A DNA stretch of 64,000 nt from JADGRA01 sp052143535 (GTDB lineage Bacteria; Myxococcota; Myxococcia; Myxococcales; Myxococcaceae), in assembly GCA_052143535.1 (NCBI GenBank), contig JBKQSS010000082.1:6941-70940 (forward strand). The letters run 5' to 3'. Both the position numbers and the translations under genes were made by a program. Each line of letters opens with the position of its first letter. The stretch's first letter is position 1. Positions 56,030 through 64,000 of this stretch are shown here, one piece after another. The notes under the pieces were generated by a model. The model did not search any database. It was given only the letters and a program-made list of their open reading frames with translations, and was not told the origin of the DNA.

Positions 56030-58411
56030 ATGGCGACGCAACCCGGAAACGTGGAGCGGATGTTTGGCAAGAGCCTGAAGCGGCTGGAGGACCCGCGCTT
56101 CATCACCGGCCGGGCCACCTATACCGACGACGTCAAGCTGCCCGGGATGACCTACGCCGTCTTCGTCCGCAGCCCACTGGCCCACGCCCGCATCCGCTCC
56201 ATCGACGTCGGCAAGGCGCGCGCGGTGCCTGGCGTGCGGGGCGTCTTCACCGGGCAGGAGCTGGCCGCAGGCGGAGTGAATGCCATTCCCACCGGCTGGC
56301 TTTTGCCTGAGTTGAAGACCACCGACCATCGGCCCCTTGCCGTGGAGCGCGTCCGGCACGTCGGCGAGGCGGTGGCGGTGGTGGTGGCCGAGACGCCCTA
56401 CGCCGCCCGGGACGCCGCCGAGTTGGTGGCGGTCGACTACGAGGAGCTTCCGGCGGTGGCCGACGCGGTGAAGGCGCTCGGGCCCGGGGCGCCCCAGCTG
56501 CACGCTCATGCCCCGAGCAACCGCTGCTTCCACTGGGAGATTGGGGACCGGGCCAAGACGGAGGCGGCACTCAAGGGCGCCGCCAAGGTGGTGAAGGCGA
56601 AGCTCATCAACCAGCGCCTCATCGCCAACGCCATCGAGCCGCGTGCCTGCGCGGCCAGCTACAGCCGCGCCACCGACGAGCTGACACTGTGGGTGACGTC
56701 GCAAAACCCCCACGTGCACCGGCTCATCATGGGGGCCTTCGTCCTCGGCATTCCGGAGCAGAAGTTTCGCGTCATCGCCCCGGACGTGGGCGGCGGCTTC
56801 GGCTCGAAAATTTTCATTTACCCCGAAGAGGTCGCCGTCTGCTGGCTGGCGCGGCGGCTCGGGGCCCCGGTGAAGTGGACCGCTGAGCGGCGCGAGAGCT
56901 TCCTCACCGACTCCCATGGCCGCGACCATGTCTCCGAGGTGGAAATGGGCTTTGACGCCACCGGCAAGGTGGCCGGGCTGAGGGTGAAGACGGTGGCCAA
57001 CCTCGGCGCCTACCTCACCCTCTTCGCCCCGGCGGTGCCCACCTACCTCTACGGGACGCTGCTCAACGGGGTGTACGACTTCCCCAGCATCTTCTGCCAA
57101 GTGGACGGCGTCTTCACCAACACCACCCCAGTAGACGCCTACCGCGGCGCCGGGCGGCCGGAGGCCTGCTACCTGCTCGAGCGCACCATGGACATCGCCG
57201 CCCACACGCTGGCGGTGGACCCGGCCGAGCTGCGGCGGCGCAACTACATCGCCAAGGACCGCTTCCCCTTCCAGACGCAAGTGGCGCTCGTCTATGACAG
57301 CGGCAACTACGCCCCGACGCTGGAGCGCGCGCTGAAAATGGTGGGCTACGAGCACTTCCGCAAAAGCCAGGCGGAGGCCCGCGCCAAGGGCCGCTACCTG
57401 GGCCTCGGAATCAGCAGCTACATCGAGGCCTGCGGCATCGCCCCCTCCCAGGTGGTGGGCTCTCTCGGGGCGCAGGCCGGGCTGTACGAGAGCGGCACGG
57501 TGCGGGTGCACCCCACCGGGAAAATCACCGTCCTCACCGGCTCGCACAGCCACGGCCAGGGGCACGAGACGACGTTTGCCCAGCTGGTGGCCGACGAGCT
57601 CTCCATTCCCATCGAGGACATCGAGATTGTGCACGGCGACACCGGGCGCATCCCCTTCGGCATGGGCACCTACGGCAGCCGCTCCGGCGCAGTCGGCGGC
57701 ACCGCCATCCACTTGAGCCTGCAGAAACTCATCGCCAAGGGCTGCAAGCTGGCGGCGCACCTGCTCGAGGCCAAGCCGGAGGATGTTGAATTCAAGAATG
57801 GGCGCTTCAGCGTCAAGGGCGCCCCGGACCGGGGAAAGGCCTTCGCCGAGGTGAGCCTGGCCGCCTACCTGGCCCACAGCATGCCGGCCGGCATGGAGCC
57901 CGGGCTCGAGGAAACCACCTTCTATGACCCGTCCAACTTCACCTTCCCCTTCGGCACGCACATCGCGATGGTGGAGGTGGACATCGCCACTGGAAAGACG
58001 GAGCTCTTGCGCTACGTCGCGGTCGACGACGTGGGCAACGTCATCAATCCCCTCATTGTCGACGGCCAGCTGCACGGTGGCATTGCCCAGGGAGCCGCCC
58101 AGGCGCTCTGGGAGTGGGCCAGCTATGACGACCAAGCGCAGCTGCTCAGCGGCTCGCTGATGGACTACGGCGTCCCCAAGGCAGACCAGTTGCCGAAGTA
58201 CGAGACCGACCGCACCGTGACGCCCTCACCGGTCAACCCGTTGGGGGTGAAGGGAGCGGGCGAGGCGGGCACCATCGCCTCCACGCCGGCCGTGGCCAAC
58301 GCGGTGATGGACGCCCTTTCCCCCTTCGGCATTGCCCACCTCGACATCCCTCTGACGCCGGCCAAGGTGTGGCAGGCGGTGCAGGATGCGCGCGCCAAAG
58401 GAAGGGGCTAG
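56030..58411 (+). CDS. coxL: Form-II CO-dehydrogenase-like molybdenum-binding large subunit
   Basis: This is a 793-residue protein of the xanthine oxidase family. The active-site loop is A-Y-R-G-A-G-R at 370-376, the form-II motif; true form-I CO dehydrogenases have A-Y-x-C-S-F-R with the copper-binding Cys. The catalytic glutamate is Glu 745 in K-G-A-G-E-A-G. Other cofactor contacts are G-G-G-F-G-S-K and G-Q-G-H-E-T. The substrate of form-II enzymes is often not CO but an aldehyde or aromatic compound, so CO oxidation should not be assumed. It is followed by coxM after four bases. Confidence 0.93.
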   Translation: MATQPGNVERMFGKSLKRLEDPRFITGRATYTDDVKLPGMTYAVFVRSPLAHARIRSIDVGKARAVPGVRGVFTGQELAAGGVNAIPTGWLLPELKTTDHRPLAVERVRHVGEAVAVVVAETPYAARDAAELVAVDYEELPAVADAVKALGPGAPQLHAHAPSNRCFHWEIGDRAKTEAALKGAAKVVKAKLINQRLIANAIEPRACAASYSRATDELTLWVTSQNPHVHRLIMGAFVLGIPEQKFRVIAPDVGGGFGSKIFIYPEEVAVCWLARRLGAPVKWTAERRESFLTDSHGRDHVSEVEMGFDATGKVAGLRVKTVANLGAYLTLFAPAVPTYLYGTLLNGVYDFPSIFCQVDGVFTNTTPVDAYRGAGRPEACYLLERTMDIAAHTLAVDPAELRRRNYIAKDRFPFQTQVALVYDSGNYAPTLERALKMVGYEHFRKSQAEARAKGRYLGLGISSYIEACGIAPSQVVGSLGAQAGLYESGTVRVHPTGKITVLTGSHSHGQGHETTFAQLVADELSIPIEDIEIVHGDTGRIPFGMGTYGSRSGAVGGTAIHLSLQKLIAKGCKLAAHLLEAKPEDVEFKNGRFSVKGAPDRGKAFAEVSLAAYLAHSMPAGMEPGLEETTFYDPSNFTFPFGTHIAMVEVDIATGKTELLRYVAVDDVGNVINPLIVDGQLHGGIAQGAAQALWEWASYDDQAQLLSGSLMDYGVPKADQLPKYETDRTVTPSPVNPLGVKGAGEAGTIASTPAVANAVMDALSPFGIAHLDIPLTPAKVWQAVQDARAKGRG

Positions 58412-58415
58412 CGCC

Positions 58416-59282
58416 ATGTACCCGTCCGCCTTTGAATACCACCGCGCCTCCAGCGCTCAGGAGGCGGTGGCGCTTCTGGGCAAATACGGCGACGAGGCGA
58501 AACTCATCGCCGGCGGCCACTCCTTGCTTCCGCTGATGAAGCTGCGCTTCGCCCAGCCGCGGCACCTGATTGACGTCCGGCGCATTCCCGGCCTGTCCGG
58601 CATCCGCGAGGAGAAGGGCGGCCTGTTGGTGGGGGCGGCCACACCGCACGCCGCCCTGGCTGCCTCGGCGCTGGTGCAGGCGAAGCTGCCCCTGCTGTCC
58701 GAGGCGGCGGCACAGATTGGCGACCCCCAGGTGCGAAACCTGGGCACCCTTGGGGGCAGCCTCGCCCATGCGGACCCGGCAGCGGACTTCCCGGCCGTCG
58801 TCCTGGCGCTGCAAGCGGAGCTGGTGGCCCTCGGCCCGCGCGGGGTGCGCACCCTCAAGGCCGACGACTTCTTCGTCGAGCTGATGACGACGGCGCTGGC
58901 CCCCAATGAGCTGCTCACTGAGGTGCACTTCCCCTCGGCGGCGGCTGGCTCCGGCGGGGCCTACGAGAAGTACCCCCACCCAGCCTCCCGCTACGCGGTG
59001 GTGGGAGTGGCCGCCCAACTCGCCCTTGCGGCGGGCAAGCTGACAGCAGCCCGGGTGGCGTTGACTGGGCTGGCCACCGTGGCTTACCGGGCCAAAGCGG
59101 TGGAGGCGGCGCTCGTCGGTAAGGCCCCTGAGGAGGCCATTCTCGCCGCGGCGGCCGAGCAGGCCACCACCGGCGTCAAGCTGCGCTCCGACGCTCAGCT
59201 GAGCGAGGCCTACCGCCGTGCCCTGGCCGTCACCCTCACCCGCCGGGCGCTCGCTCGGGCCGCCAAGCGTGCCGCCGGCTGA
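58416..59282 (+). CDS. coxM: CO-dehydrogenase-like FAD subunit
   Basis: This is a 288-residue protein from the ATG at 58416. FAD-binding motifs are L-I-A-G-G-H-S-L-L-P and I-G-D-P-Q-V-R-N-L-G-T-L-G-G-S-L-A-H-A-D-P-A-A-D near 108-131, as in CoxM and related subunits. The C-terminal domain has R-V-A-L-T-G-L-A. It passes electrons from the iron-sulfur subunit to the acceptor. Gene order here is S-L-M, whereas M-S-L is the order in the classical cox cluster. Confidence 0.93.
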   Translation: MYPSAFEYHRASSAQEAVALLGKYGDEAKLIAGGHSLLPLMKLRFAQPRHLIDVRRIPGLSGIREEKGGLLVGAATPHAALAASALVQAKLPLLSEAAAQIGDPQVRNLGTLGGSLAHADPAADFPAVVLALQAELVALGPRGVRTLKADDFFVELMTTALAPNELLTEVHFPSAAAGSGGAYEKYPHPASRYAVVGVAAQLALAAGKLTAARVALTGLATVAYRAKAVEAALVGKAPEEAILAAAAEQATTGVKLRSDAQLSEAYRRALAVTLTRRALARAAKRAAG

Positions 59283-59298
59283 CGGTAGCGCGGCCCCT

Positions 59299-59724
59299 GT
59301 GGCCGCCGCGCCCCGGACGCAGCTGCGCATTTGCATTGACGTCGACGACGTCAACCGGGCCGTCGACTTCTACACTCGCGCACTCGGCCTTCTGCCCGGC
59401 CGCCGGGTCCAGGACAGCTGGGCCGAGCTGCTCGGCGCCTCTTGCCCGGTGGACTTACTGGCCAAGGCCGAAGGGACGAGCGCGACGCCAGCGGCCTCAA
59501 AGGTGGCGCGCGCCTACGCGCGCCACTGGACGCCAGTCCACCTCGACGTCGTCGTCTTCGACTTGGACGAGGCGCTGGCCCGGGCGCTGGCCTGCGGTGC
59601 CGCGCTGGAGCAGCCGGTGCAAGTGCGGGACTGGGGGCGGATGGCCAACCTGGCGGACCCCTTCGGGCACGGCTTCTGCCTGCTCGAGTTCCAGGGCGCA
59701 GGCTACGACGCGCTTCTGGGCTAA
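59299..59724 (+). CDS. VOC-family protein inside the cox cluster
   Basis: This has about 141 residues from a GTG at 59299 (a GTG at 59269, overlapping coxM, is also possible). The VOC fold starts L-R-I-C-I-D-V-D-D-V-N-R-A-V-D-F-Y-T-R-A-L-G-L and ends N-L-A-D-P-F-G-H-G-F-C-L-L-E-F. H-L-D-V-V-V-F-D-L-D-E-A opens the second module. Its position between coxM and the MoxR gene suggests a metabolite-binding or isomerase step tied to the hydroxylase substrate. Confidence 0.75.
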   Translation: MAAAPRTQLRICIDVDDVNRAVDFYTRALGLLPGRRVQDSWAELLGASCPVDLLAKAEGTSATPAASKVARAYARHWTPVHLDVVVFDLDEALARALACGAALEQPVQVRDWGRMANLADPFGHGFCLLEFQGAGYDALLG

Positions 59725-59828
59725 CGGACCGCCGGCCGCCGGCGCCTCAGCGTTTGGGCCCCGCGCCCTGGCCTCACGAGGTGCGGCTTGTCCTTTGGGG
59801 GGCGGGCTTCATAGTGTGGGCTTACCCC

Positions 59829-60719
59829 ATGCGCGAAGACATCCGTCGCATCCAGGAGTTGATGGAGCGCGAGGGCTACATCACCGACCGCGCGGTGGCC
59901 ACCTCGGTGTACCTGGCCACGACGCTGGGCAAGCCGCTCCTGGTGGAGGGCCATCCCGGGGTGGGAAAGACGGACATCGCCAAGGTGCTGGCCCGGGTGC
60001 TCGACGGCGAGCTCATCCGGCTGCAGTGCTACGAGGGCCTGGACGCCAACACGGCACTGTACGAATGGAATTACCCGAAGCAGCTGTTGCACATCAAACT
60101 CGACGAGCGCAGCGAGCGTTCGGTGGGCCAGCGCGAGGCGGACATTTTCTCCGAGGCCTTCCTCCTGAAGCGCCCCTTGCTGCAAGCCATCACTCACCAG
60201 GGGCGTCCTCCGGTCCTCCTCATCGACGAGGTGGACCGGGCCGACGAGGAATTCGAAGCGTTCCTGTTGGAGGTGCTCTCGGACTTCCAGGTGAGCATCC
60301 CGGAGGTGGGGACGGTCCGCGCGGAGCGCCGGCCAGCGGTGGTGCTTACCTCCAACCGCAGCCGCGACCTCTCGGACGCGCTGCGCCGCCGCTGCTTGTA
60401 CTTGTGGATTGACTACCCCACCTTGGAGAAGGAGCTGCGCATTGTCCGCAGCCGGGTGCCCGGGCTGAGCGAGCAGCTGGCCCGCGAGCTCACCACTTTC
60501 ATGCAGTCGCTGCGGCGGCTGAAGCTGCAGAAGACGCCCGGGGTGGCCGAGTCACTGGACTGGGCCGCGGCGCTGGTCTCCTTGCATGCCTCGCACCTGG
60601 ACGCGGCCCTGGTGCAGGAGACGCTGGGCTGCTTTCTCAAGGACGAAGCGGACCTCCGGGCGCTCACCGGCCGGCTGGCCCAGGGCGAGCTGGAAGCCCT
60701 TTGCTCGCCACTCGGATGA
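59829..60719 (+). CDS. coxD: MoxR-family AAA+ ATPase (CoxD-like)
   Basis: This is a 296-residue protein from the ATG at 59829; the frame is open far upstream but antisense-like there. Walker A is E-G-H-P-G-V-G-K-T at 40-48. Walker B is V-L-L-I-D-E-V-D-R-A-D, followed by S-N-R-S-R-D-L-S-D-A-L-R-R-R-C sensor and arginine-finger segments. In CO dehydrogenase clusters CoxD helps mature the metal centre. It overlaps the vWA gene by ATGA, the normal MoxR-vWA pairing. Confidence 0.9.
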   Translation: MREDIRRIQELMEREGYITDRAVATSVYLATTLGKPLLVEGHPGVGKTDIAKVLARVLDGELIRLQCYEGLDANTALYEWNYPKQLLHIKLDERSERSVGQREADIFSEAFLLKRPLLQAITHQGRPPVLLIDEVDRADEEFEAFLLEVLSDFQVSIPEVGTVRAERRPAVVLTSNRSRDLSDALRRRCLYLWIDYPTLEKELRIVRSRVPGLSEQLARELTTFMQSLRRLKLQKTPGVAESLDWAAALVSLHASHLDAALVQETLGCFLKDEADLRALTGRLAQGELEALCSPLG

Positions 60720-61840
60720 GTGAGGCGGCGGACTTCGTCCTGCAGACCGCGCGCTTTTGCCGCAGCTTGCGCGCGCAGGGGCTTCAGACGACGCCCGGCG
60801 ACACGCTGGAGGCAGCCCGGGTGTTGTCGCTGGTGGACATGCTGGACCGAGAAGACGTCCGCACTGGACTCAGAGGAGTGCTGGTGCACCGGGCCGAGGA
60901 CATTGGCCCCTTCGAGGAGGCCTTCGACGCCTTTTTCTCCGGCGCCGCCCGGCCGCCCTCGGCTTGGCTACGCCACCATGCCCAAAAACGCACGCCCAAG
61001 GCCCAACGGACGCCCCTCACGCTGGACCGCTGGATGCGCTCGGAGGCGGAGGAGCCACAGCGGGAAGAGGCCCTCGTCCCCTCCCCCAGTGCCCTCGAGT
61101 CCCTCAAGACGCCGGACTTCAACACTTTCAATGACCAGGCCCTCCAGGAGGTGACGCGGGCCGCGCGGCGCATTGCCCGGCGGCTGGCGCTGCGGCCGAG
61201 CCGCCGCTGGGAGTCAGCCCGGCGGGGCGAACGTCCCCACCTTCGGCGCACTTTGCGGCTCACGGTGAAGACCGGCGGAGAGGTGTCCCAACTGGCCTTT
61301 CGCCAGCGAAAAGTGCGGCGCACCAAGCTGGTGGTGCTGGCCGACGTCTCGGGTTCAATGGACCTCTATGCGCGGCTGTTTCTGCAGTTTCTCTTCGCGC
61401 TGCAGCACAGCTTCGCTCGGGTGGAAACCTTCCTCTTCGCCACCAGGCTGTCGCGGGTGACCGAGCAGCTCGAGAGCCGCGGCTACAGCGAGGCCCTGCT
61501 CGAGCTCGCCGAGGCGGTGCGGGACTGGAATGGCGGTACCCGCATTGGCGAGGCCCTCCAGGCCTTTCTCACCGGGTGGCCGCGGCTGCTCGACCGAAAC
61601 ACCGTCGTCATTGTCCTCAGCGACGGCCTCGAGACGGGGGAGGCGGAGGTGCTGGGTGAGGCGCTGGCCTCCATCCACCGCCGTGCCGCACGGCTGGTGT
61701 GGCTCAACCCACTGCTCGGAAGCCCGGACTACCAGCCTCTCACCCAAGGCATGCTGGCGGCGCTACCGCACCTGGACGTCTTCGCCCCGGCACATGACTT
61801 GGCCAGCCTGGCGCAGCTCGGGGTGCACCTTTCGCTGTAG
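60716..61840 (+). CDS. coxE: von Willebrand factor A domain protein (CoxE-like)
   Basis: This is a 374-residue protein. The C-terminal vWA domain has the MIDAS motif D-V-S-G-S-M, then W-N-G-G-T-R-I-G and the D-G-L-E-T-G segment. The N-terminal half is helical (T-A-R-F-C-R-S-L-R-A-Q-G-L) as in CoxE proteins. It acts with the MoxR ATPase in enzyme maturation. It is convergent with xdhC, with 12 bases between stops. Confidence 0.9.
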   Translation: MSEAADFVLQTARFCRSLRAQGLQTTPGDTLEAARVLSLVDMLDREDVRTGLRGVLVHRAEDIGPFEEAFDAFFSGAARPPSAWLRHHAQKRTPKAQRTPLTLDRWMRSEAEEPQREEALVPSPSALESLKTPDFNTFNDQALQEVTRAARRIARRLALRPSRRWESARRGERPHLRRTLRLTVKTGGEVSQLAFRQRKVRRTKLVVLADVSGSMDLYARLFLQFLFALQHSFARVETFLFATRLSRVTEQLESRGYSEALLELAEAVRDWNGGTRIGEALQAFLTGWPRLLDRNTVVIVLSDGLETGEAEVLGEALASIHRRAARLVWLNPLLGSPDYQPLTQGMLAALPHLDVFAPAHDLASLAQLGVHLSL

Positions 61841-61852
61841 CCCAAACGGCCC

Positions 61853-62980
61853 CTAGCCGCGCGGGTGAATGGGGCCGGCCCGCTGGCGCAAGGGAGCGCC
61901 CTCGCGCGCGGAGATGCTGGCCAGCACCTCGCCGAGGATGGAGAGGGCAATCTCCTCGGACTGCTCGGCGCCGACGTCGAGGCCGGTGGGGCTGTGCAGG
62001 CGCTCGCGCTGCGCCTCGCTGGCGACGAATCCCTGGTGGGCCAGCTCGGCCAGCATTTGCTCGGTGCGCGCTCTTGGGCCGAGGGCGCCGACGTAGAAGC
62101 AGCCGGACTCGAGGGCCAGACGCAAGAAGCCCCTGTCGTGGACGAGGTTGTGCGTCATGACGACGGCCGCGGCGTCCGGGCCGAGGGCGAGCCGGCCACG
62201 TGCCGCCTCCGGGGTGGCGGTGAGCTGCACGTCGGCCTCCTGGAAGGCCTCCGGCGGCACGCCCGTCGGGCGGTTGGCCACCAGGGTGGTGAAAAAGCCC
62301 AGCTCCGAGGCGAGCCGCACCAGCGGCACGGCGTCCTGCCCGGCGCCGAAAACGACGAGCGGCCGGGGAGGCTTCACCACCTCCAAAAGGGCGTCCACTG
62401 CCGTCTCGGCGCTGCCCGAGCGGTGGAAGGTGGTGTGTCCACTCGCCAGGGCAGCGGCGGCGTCGGCCGAAAGACGCTCGCGCAGGGCGGCGTCGGCGAC
62501 GTCCGAGCGGAGGCCCGTCTCGTCCAAGAGGAGGCGCTGCCCCACGAGGACGCCGCTCTTGCTTCCGGCGCGAAAGACGGTGGCCAGCACCCCAGGCCGG
62601 CGCGCGTCGAGGCGGTTGAGGAGGAAGTCCAGCGGGTGGGTGGGCGTCGTCTCAACAGAAACGCGCTCCTGAAGCACCTCCACCCGTCCGTTGCAGCCAA
62701 GGCCGAAGCTCCAGGACACCTCGTCGTCGGTGGTGGTGGAGTCGTAGCTCACCAGCACCGGCCCTTCGGCCGTCCGCCACCAGGCCTTCTTGAGGAGCTC
62801 CCCCTCCAGGCACCCGCCGCTGACGCCGCCGGCCAGCCAGCGGTCCTCGGACATCAGCAACCGGGCGCCGGGCCGCCGGTAGGTGGAGCCTTGGGTCTCC
62901 ACCACCGTGGCCAGAAGGGCCGGCTGGCCACGCTGGCGCAGCGCCACCCAGGCCTCGGCAATGCGCCGCAGCTCCTTCAT
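61853..62980 (-). CDS. XdhC/CoxI-family molybdenum-enzyme maturation factor
   Basis: This 375-residue protein has an N-terminal XdhC/CoxI domain: L-A-T-V-V-E-T-Q-G-S-T-Y-R-R-P-G-A-R and G-G-V-S-G-G-C-L-E-G. The C-terminal Rossmann domain shows L-V-V-F-G-A-G-Q-D-A-V-P-L near 210, then V-V-M-T-H-N and Y-V-G-A-L-G-P-R. XdhC proteins bind molybdenum cofactor and help insert its sulfurated form. It belongs functionally to the cox cluster although on the other strand. Confidence 0.92.
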   Translation of the reverse strand: MKELRRIAEAWVALRQRGQPALLATVVETQGSTYRRPGARLLMSEDRWLAGGVSGGCLEGELLKKAWWRTAEGPVLVSYDSTTTDDEVSWSFGLGCNGRVEVLQERVSVETTPTHPLDFLLNRLDARRPGVLATVFRAGSKSGVLVGQRLLLDETGLRSDVADAALRERLSADAAAALASGHTTFHRSGSAETAVDALLEVVKPPRPLVVFGAGQDAVPLVRLASELGFFTTLVANRPTGVPPEAFQEADVQLTATPEAARGRLALGPDAAAVVMTHNLVHDRGFLRLALESGCFYVGALGPRARTEQMLAELAHQGFVASEAQRERLHSPTGLDVGAEQSEEIALSILGEVLASISAREGAPLRQRAGPIHPRG

Positions 62981-63234
62981 GCCACCACCCTGGGCTCCTT
63001 CCCTTGGGACGCTCTCTGGACCGTCGGCCGCGGTGCCAGGGCAAATATGTAGCGCGGCTTGGGCGCCGGGGCGACCAGGTGTGCCACATTGCGCGTGCCC
63101 ACAGCGGCCCCTTTGCCTCGTTGACGCCCAGTGGAACAGGCCGCTAGAACCCCGCGGGGGCCGCGCGACGGCCTTCGTGGGCCAGAGGTTTCGAAAAAAA
63201 CGCTGTCTGGGGCTGCCCGAGGTTTTTCACCACC

Positions 63235-63768
63235 GTGAGTGCCTTCGCGCTGGACCGCATCGCCAAAATGGTGCCGCAGGCCCTCCTCGAGCGCCCCGTC
63301 GACAGGACGGGCGGCCACTGGGGCTTGGTTCGCCCGGAGGCACTGCCGGCCGTGGCGCAGCTGGTCAAGAACGACCCGGAGCTGGCCTTCAAGCTTTTCC
63401 TCTCCATCGACGCCGTGGACCGCCTGCAGCTGAAGCAAAACACGCCCCGCTTCGAGGTGGTTTACTTCGCCTACTCGGTAGGCCGAAACGAGCATTTGCG
63501 TCTCAAGGTGCAAGTCACCGAGGACCGTCCGGAGGTGCCTAGCCTGACGGGCGTCTACCAGGGGGCCAACTGGTGGGAGCGCTTCGTCTGGGACTTCTAC
63601 GGAATCCGCTTCCTCGGCCACCCGGACTTGACGCGCATCCTGATGTACGAGGAATTCAAGGGGCACCCGCTGCGCAAGGACTACCCTCTGCGGGGCCGCC
63701 AGCCGCTCACTCCCGAGCGTCCCGTGGAGGACATTTTCCGCGGCCCCGGCACTTCGGGAGTTGGATGA
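63235..63768 (+). CDS. nuoC: NADH-quinone oxidoreductase subunit C
   Basis: This is a 177-residue protein from GTG at 63235. The 30-kDa subunit signature is W-W-E-R-F-V-W-D-F-Y-G-I-R-F-L-G-H-P-D-L-x-R-I-L, ending in H-P-L-R-K-D-Y-P-L-R-G-R. It is a peripheral-arm subunit without cofactors. The 254-base gap upstream shows no gene and must hold a promoter for this second nuo set. nuoD follows after about 70 bases. Confidence 0.94.
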   Translation: MSAFALDRIAKMVPQALLERPVDRTGGHWGLVRPEALPAVAQLVKNDPELAFKLFLSIDAVDRLQLKQNTPRFEVVYFAYSVGRNEHLRLKVQVTEDRPEVPSLTGVYQGANWWERFVWDFYGIRFLGHPDLTRILMYEEFKGHPLRKDYPLRGRQPLTPERPVEDIFRGPGTSGVG

Positions 63769-63839
63769 CAACACACCTCCTTTTCGCCTCCCTGGCCACC
63801 CCGAAAAGCCCGTCCCCTCCCTCGAGAAGACACCCCGCC

Positions 63840-64000
63840 ATGGCAGATGCAAAGGACACCGCTGGGCCCAAGACCGAGGAGGGCGAGCTCGAGGCGCACC
63901 TTCACACCAAGCGGATGCTCATCAACATGGGGCCCTCCCACCCGGCCATGCACGGCACGGTGCGCACCCGGGTGGAGCTGGAAGGCGAAACCATCGTCCG
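63840..64000 (+). CDS. nuoD: NADH-quinone oxidoreductase subunit D, 3'-truncated by window edge
   Basis: Only the first 53 codons are present. After a charged leader (M-A-D-A-K-D-T-A-G-P-K-T-E-E) comes K-R-M-L-I-N-M-G-P-S-H-P-A-M-H-G-T-V-R, the start of the NuoD 49-kDa quinone-site subunit. The gene continues beyond base 64000. Confidence 0.92.
   Translation, partial: MADAKDTAGPKTEEGELEAHLHTKRMLINMGPSHPAMHGTVRTRVELEGETIV

Noticed and set aside
55925..58135. 736-codon minus-strand open frame opposite coxL
   Set aside because: It is antisense to a full molybdenum-hydroxylase large subunit; its composition is typical of reverse-strand shadow frames.

Overview
The window reads as chromosome from a high-GC member of the Myxococcota (a delta-proteobacterium-like, probably Cystobacterineae-type genome). 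The reasons are the very strong G/C preference at third codon positions, a Ser/Thr protein kinase next to an FHA protein, a DUF4388-containing HD-GYP-like protein, a DUF4124 protein, a TIGR02757-family protein, an MscS channel with a cyclic-nucleotide domain, and a CPBP protease. This placement is inference; no ribosomal RNA is present to test it.

The window has two unlike halves. Positions 1 to about 14.8 kb look like accessory DNA: base composition is more even, coding density is low, and there are several gene remnants. It holds a truncated DsbA-like protein, an inward-rectifier-type potassium channel, a large MalT/SARP-like regulator, and a run of minus-strand redox and detoxification genes (VOC proteins, a redoxin, a MOSC/ferredoxin-reductase/ferredoxin fusion, DoxX, an NTF2-like protein, a Tat-exported alpha/beta hydrolase). 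One ORF in this run is a chimera of DipZ and thioredoxin-reductase pieces. The segment ends at a tRNA-Leu(GAG). A degenerate copy of that tRNA's 3' half lies 0.9 kb away, next to a frameshifted integrase remnant. This is the usual signature of a decayed genomic island integrated at a tRNA gene.

From the tRNA onward the sequence is dense core genome. It contains gap-pgk-tpiA-secG-tRNA-Leu (minus), a dgkA-like gene, a rhomboid protease facing a YhaM-like protein, the multidomain HD-GYP/DUF4388 protein, metG-HEAT-tatD, an ECF sigma/anti-sigma/Spy-like operon, holB-holA, MscS-cNMP, a Rieske-moaB-TIGR02757-cupin operon, and PolX.

A plus-strand signalling and chaperone block follows (39.2-47.2 kb): kinase-PilZ-J-like protein, FHA protein, protease-like protein, CPBP protease, an amidotransferase-like protein on the opposite strand, a lidless Hsp70, a J-domain/TPR protein and CvpA. 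Then come bcp, speA, and an operon of an Rrf2 regulator, a deoxyhypusine-synthase-like enzyme and OsmC. The right end carries complex I genes in two pieces: nuoA-nuoB, then about 8 kb of a form-II CO-dehydrogenase-like molybdenum hydroxylase cluster (coxS-L-M, VOC, MoxR, vWA, XdhC), then nuoC-nuoD. The moaB and xdhC genes suggest that molybdenum cofactor supply and maturation serve this enzyme.
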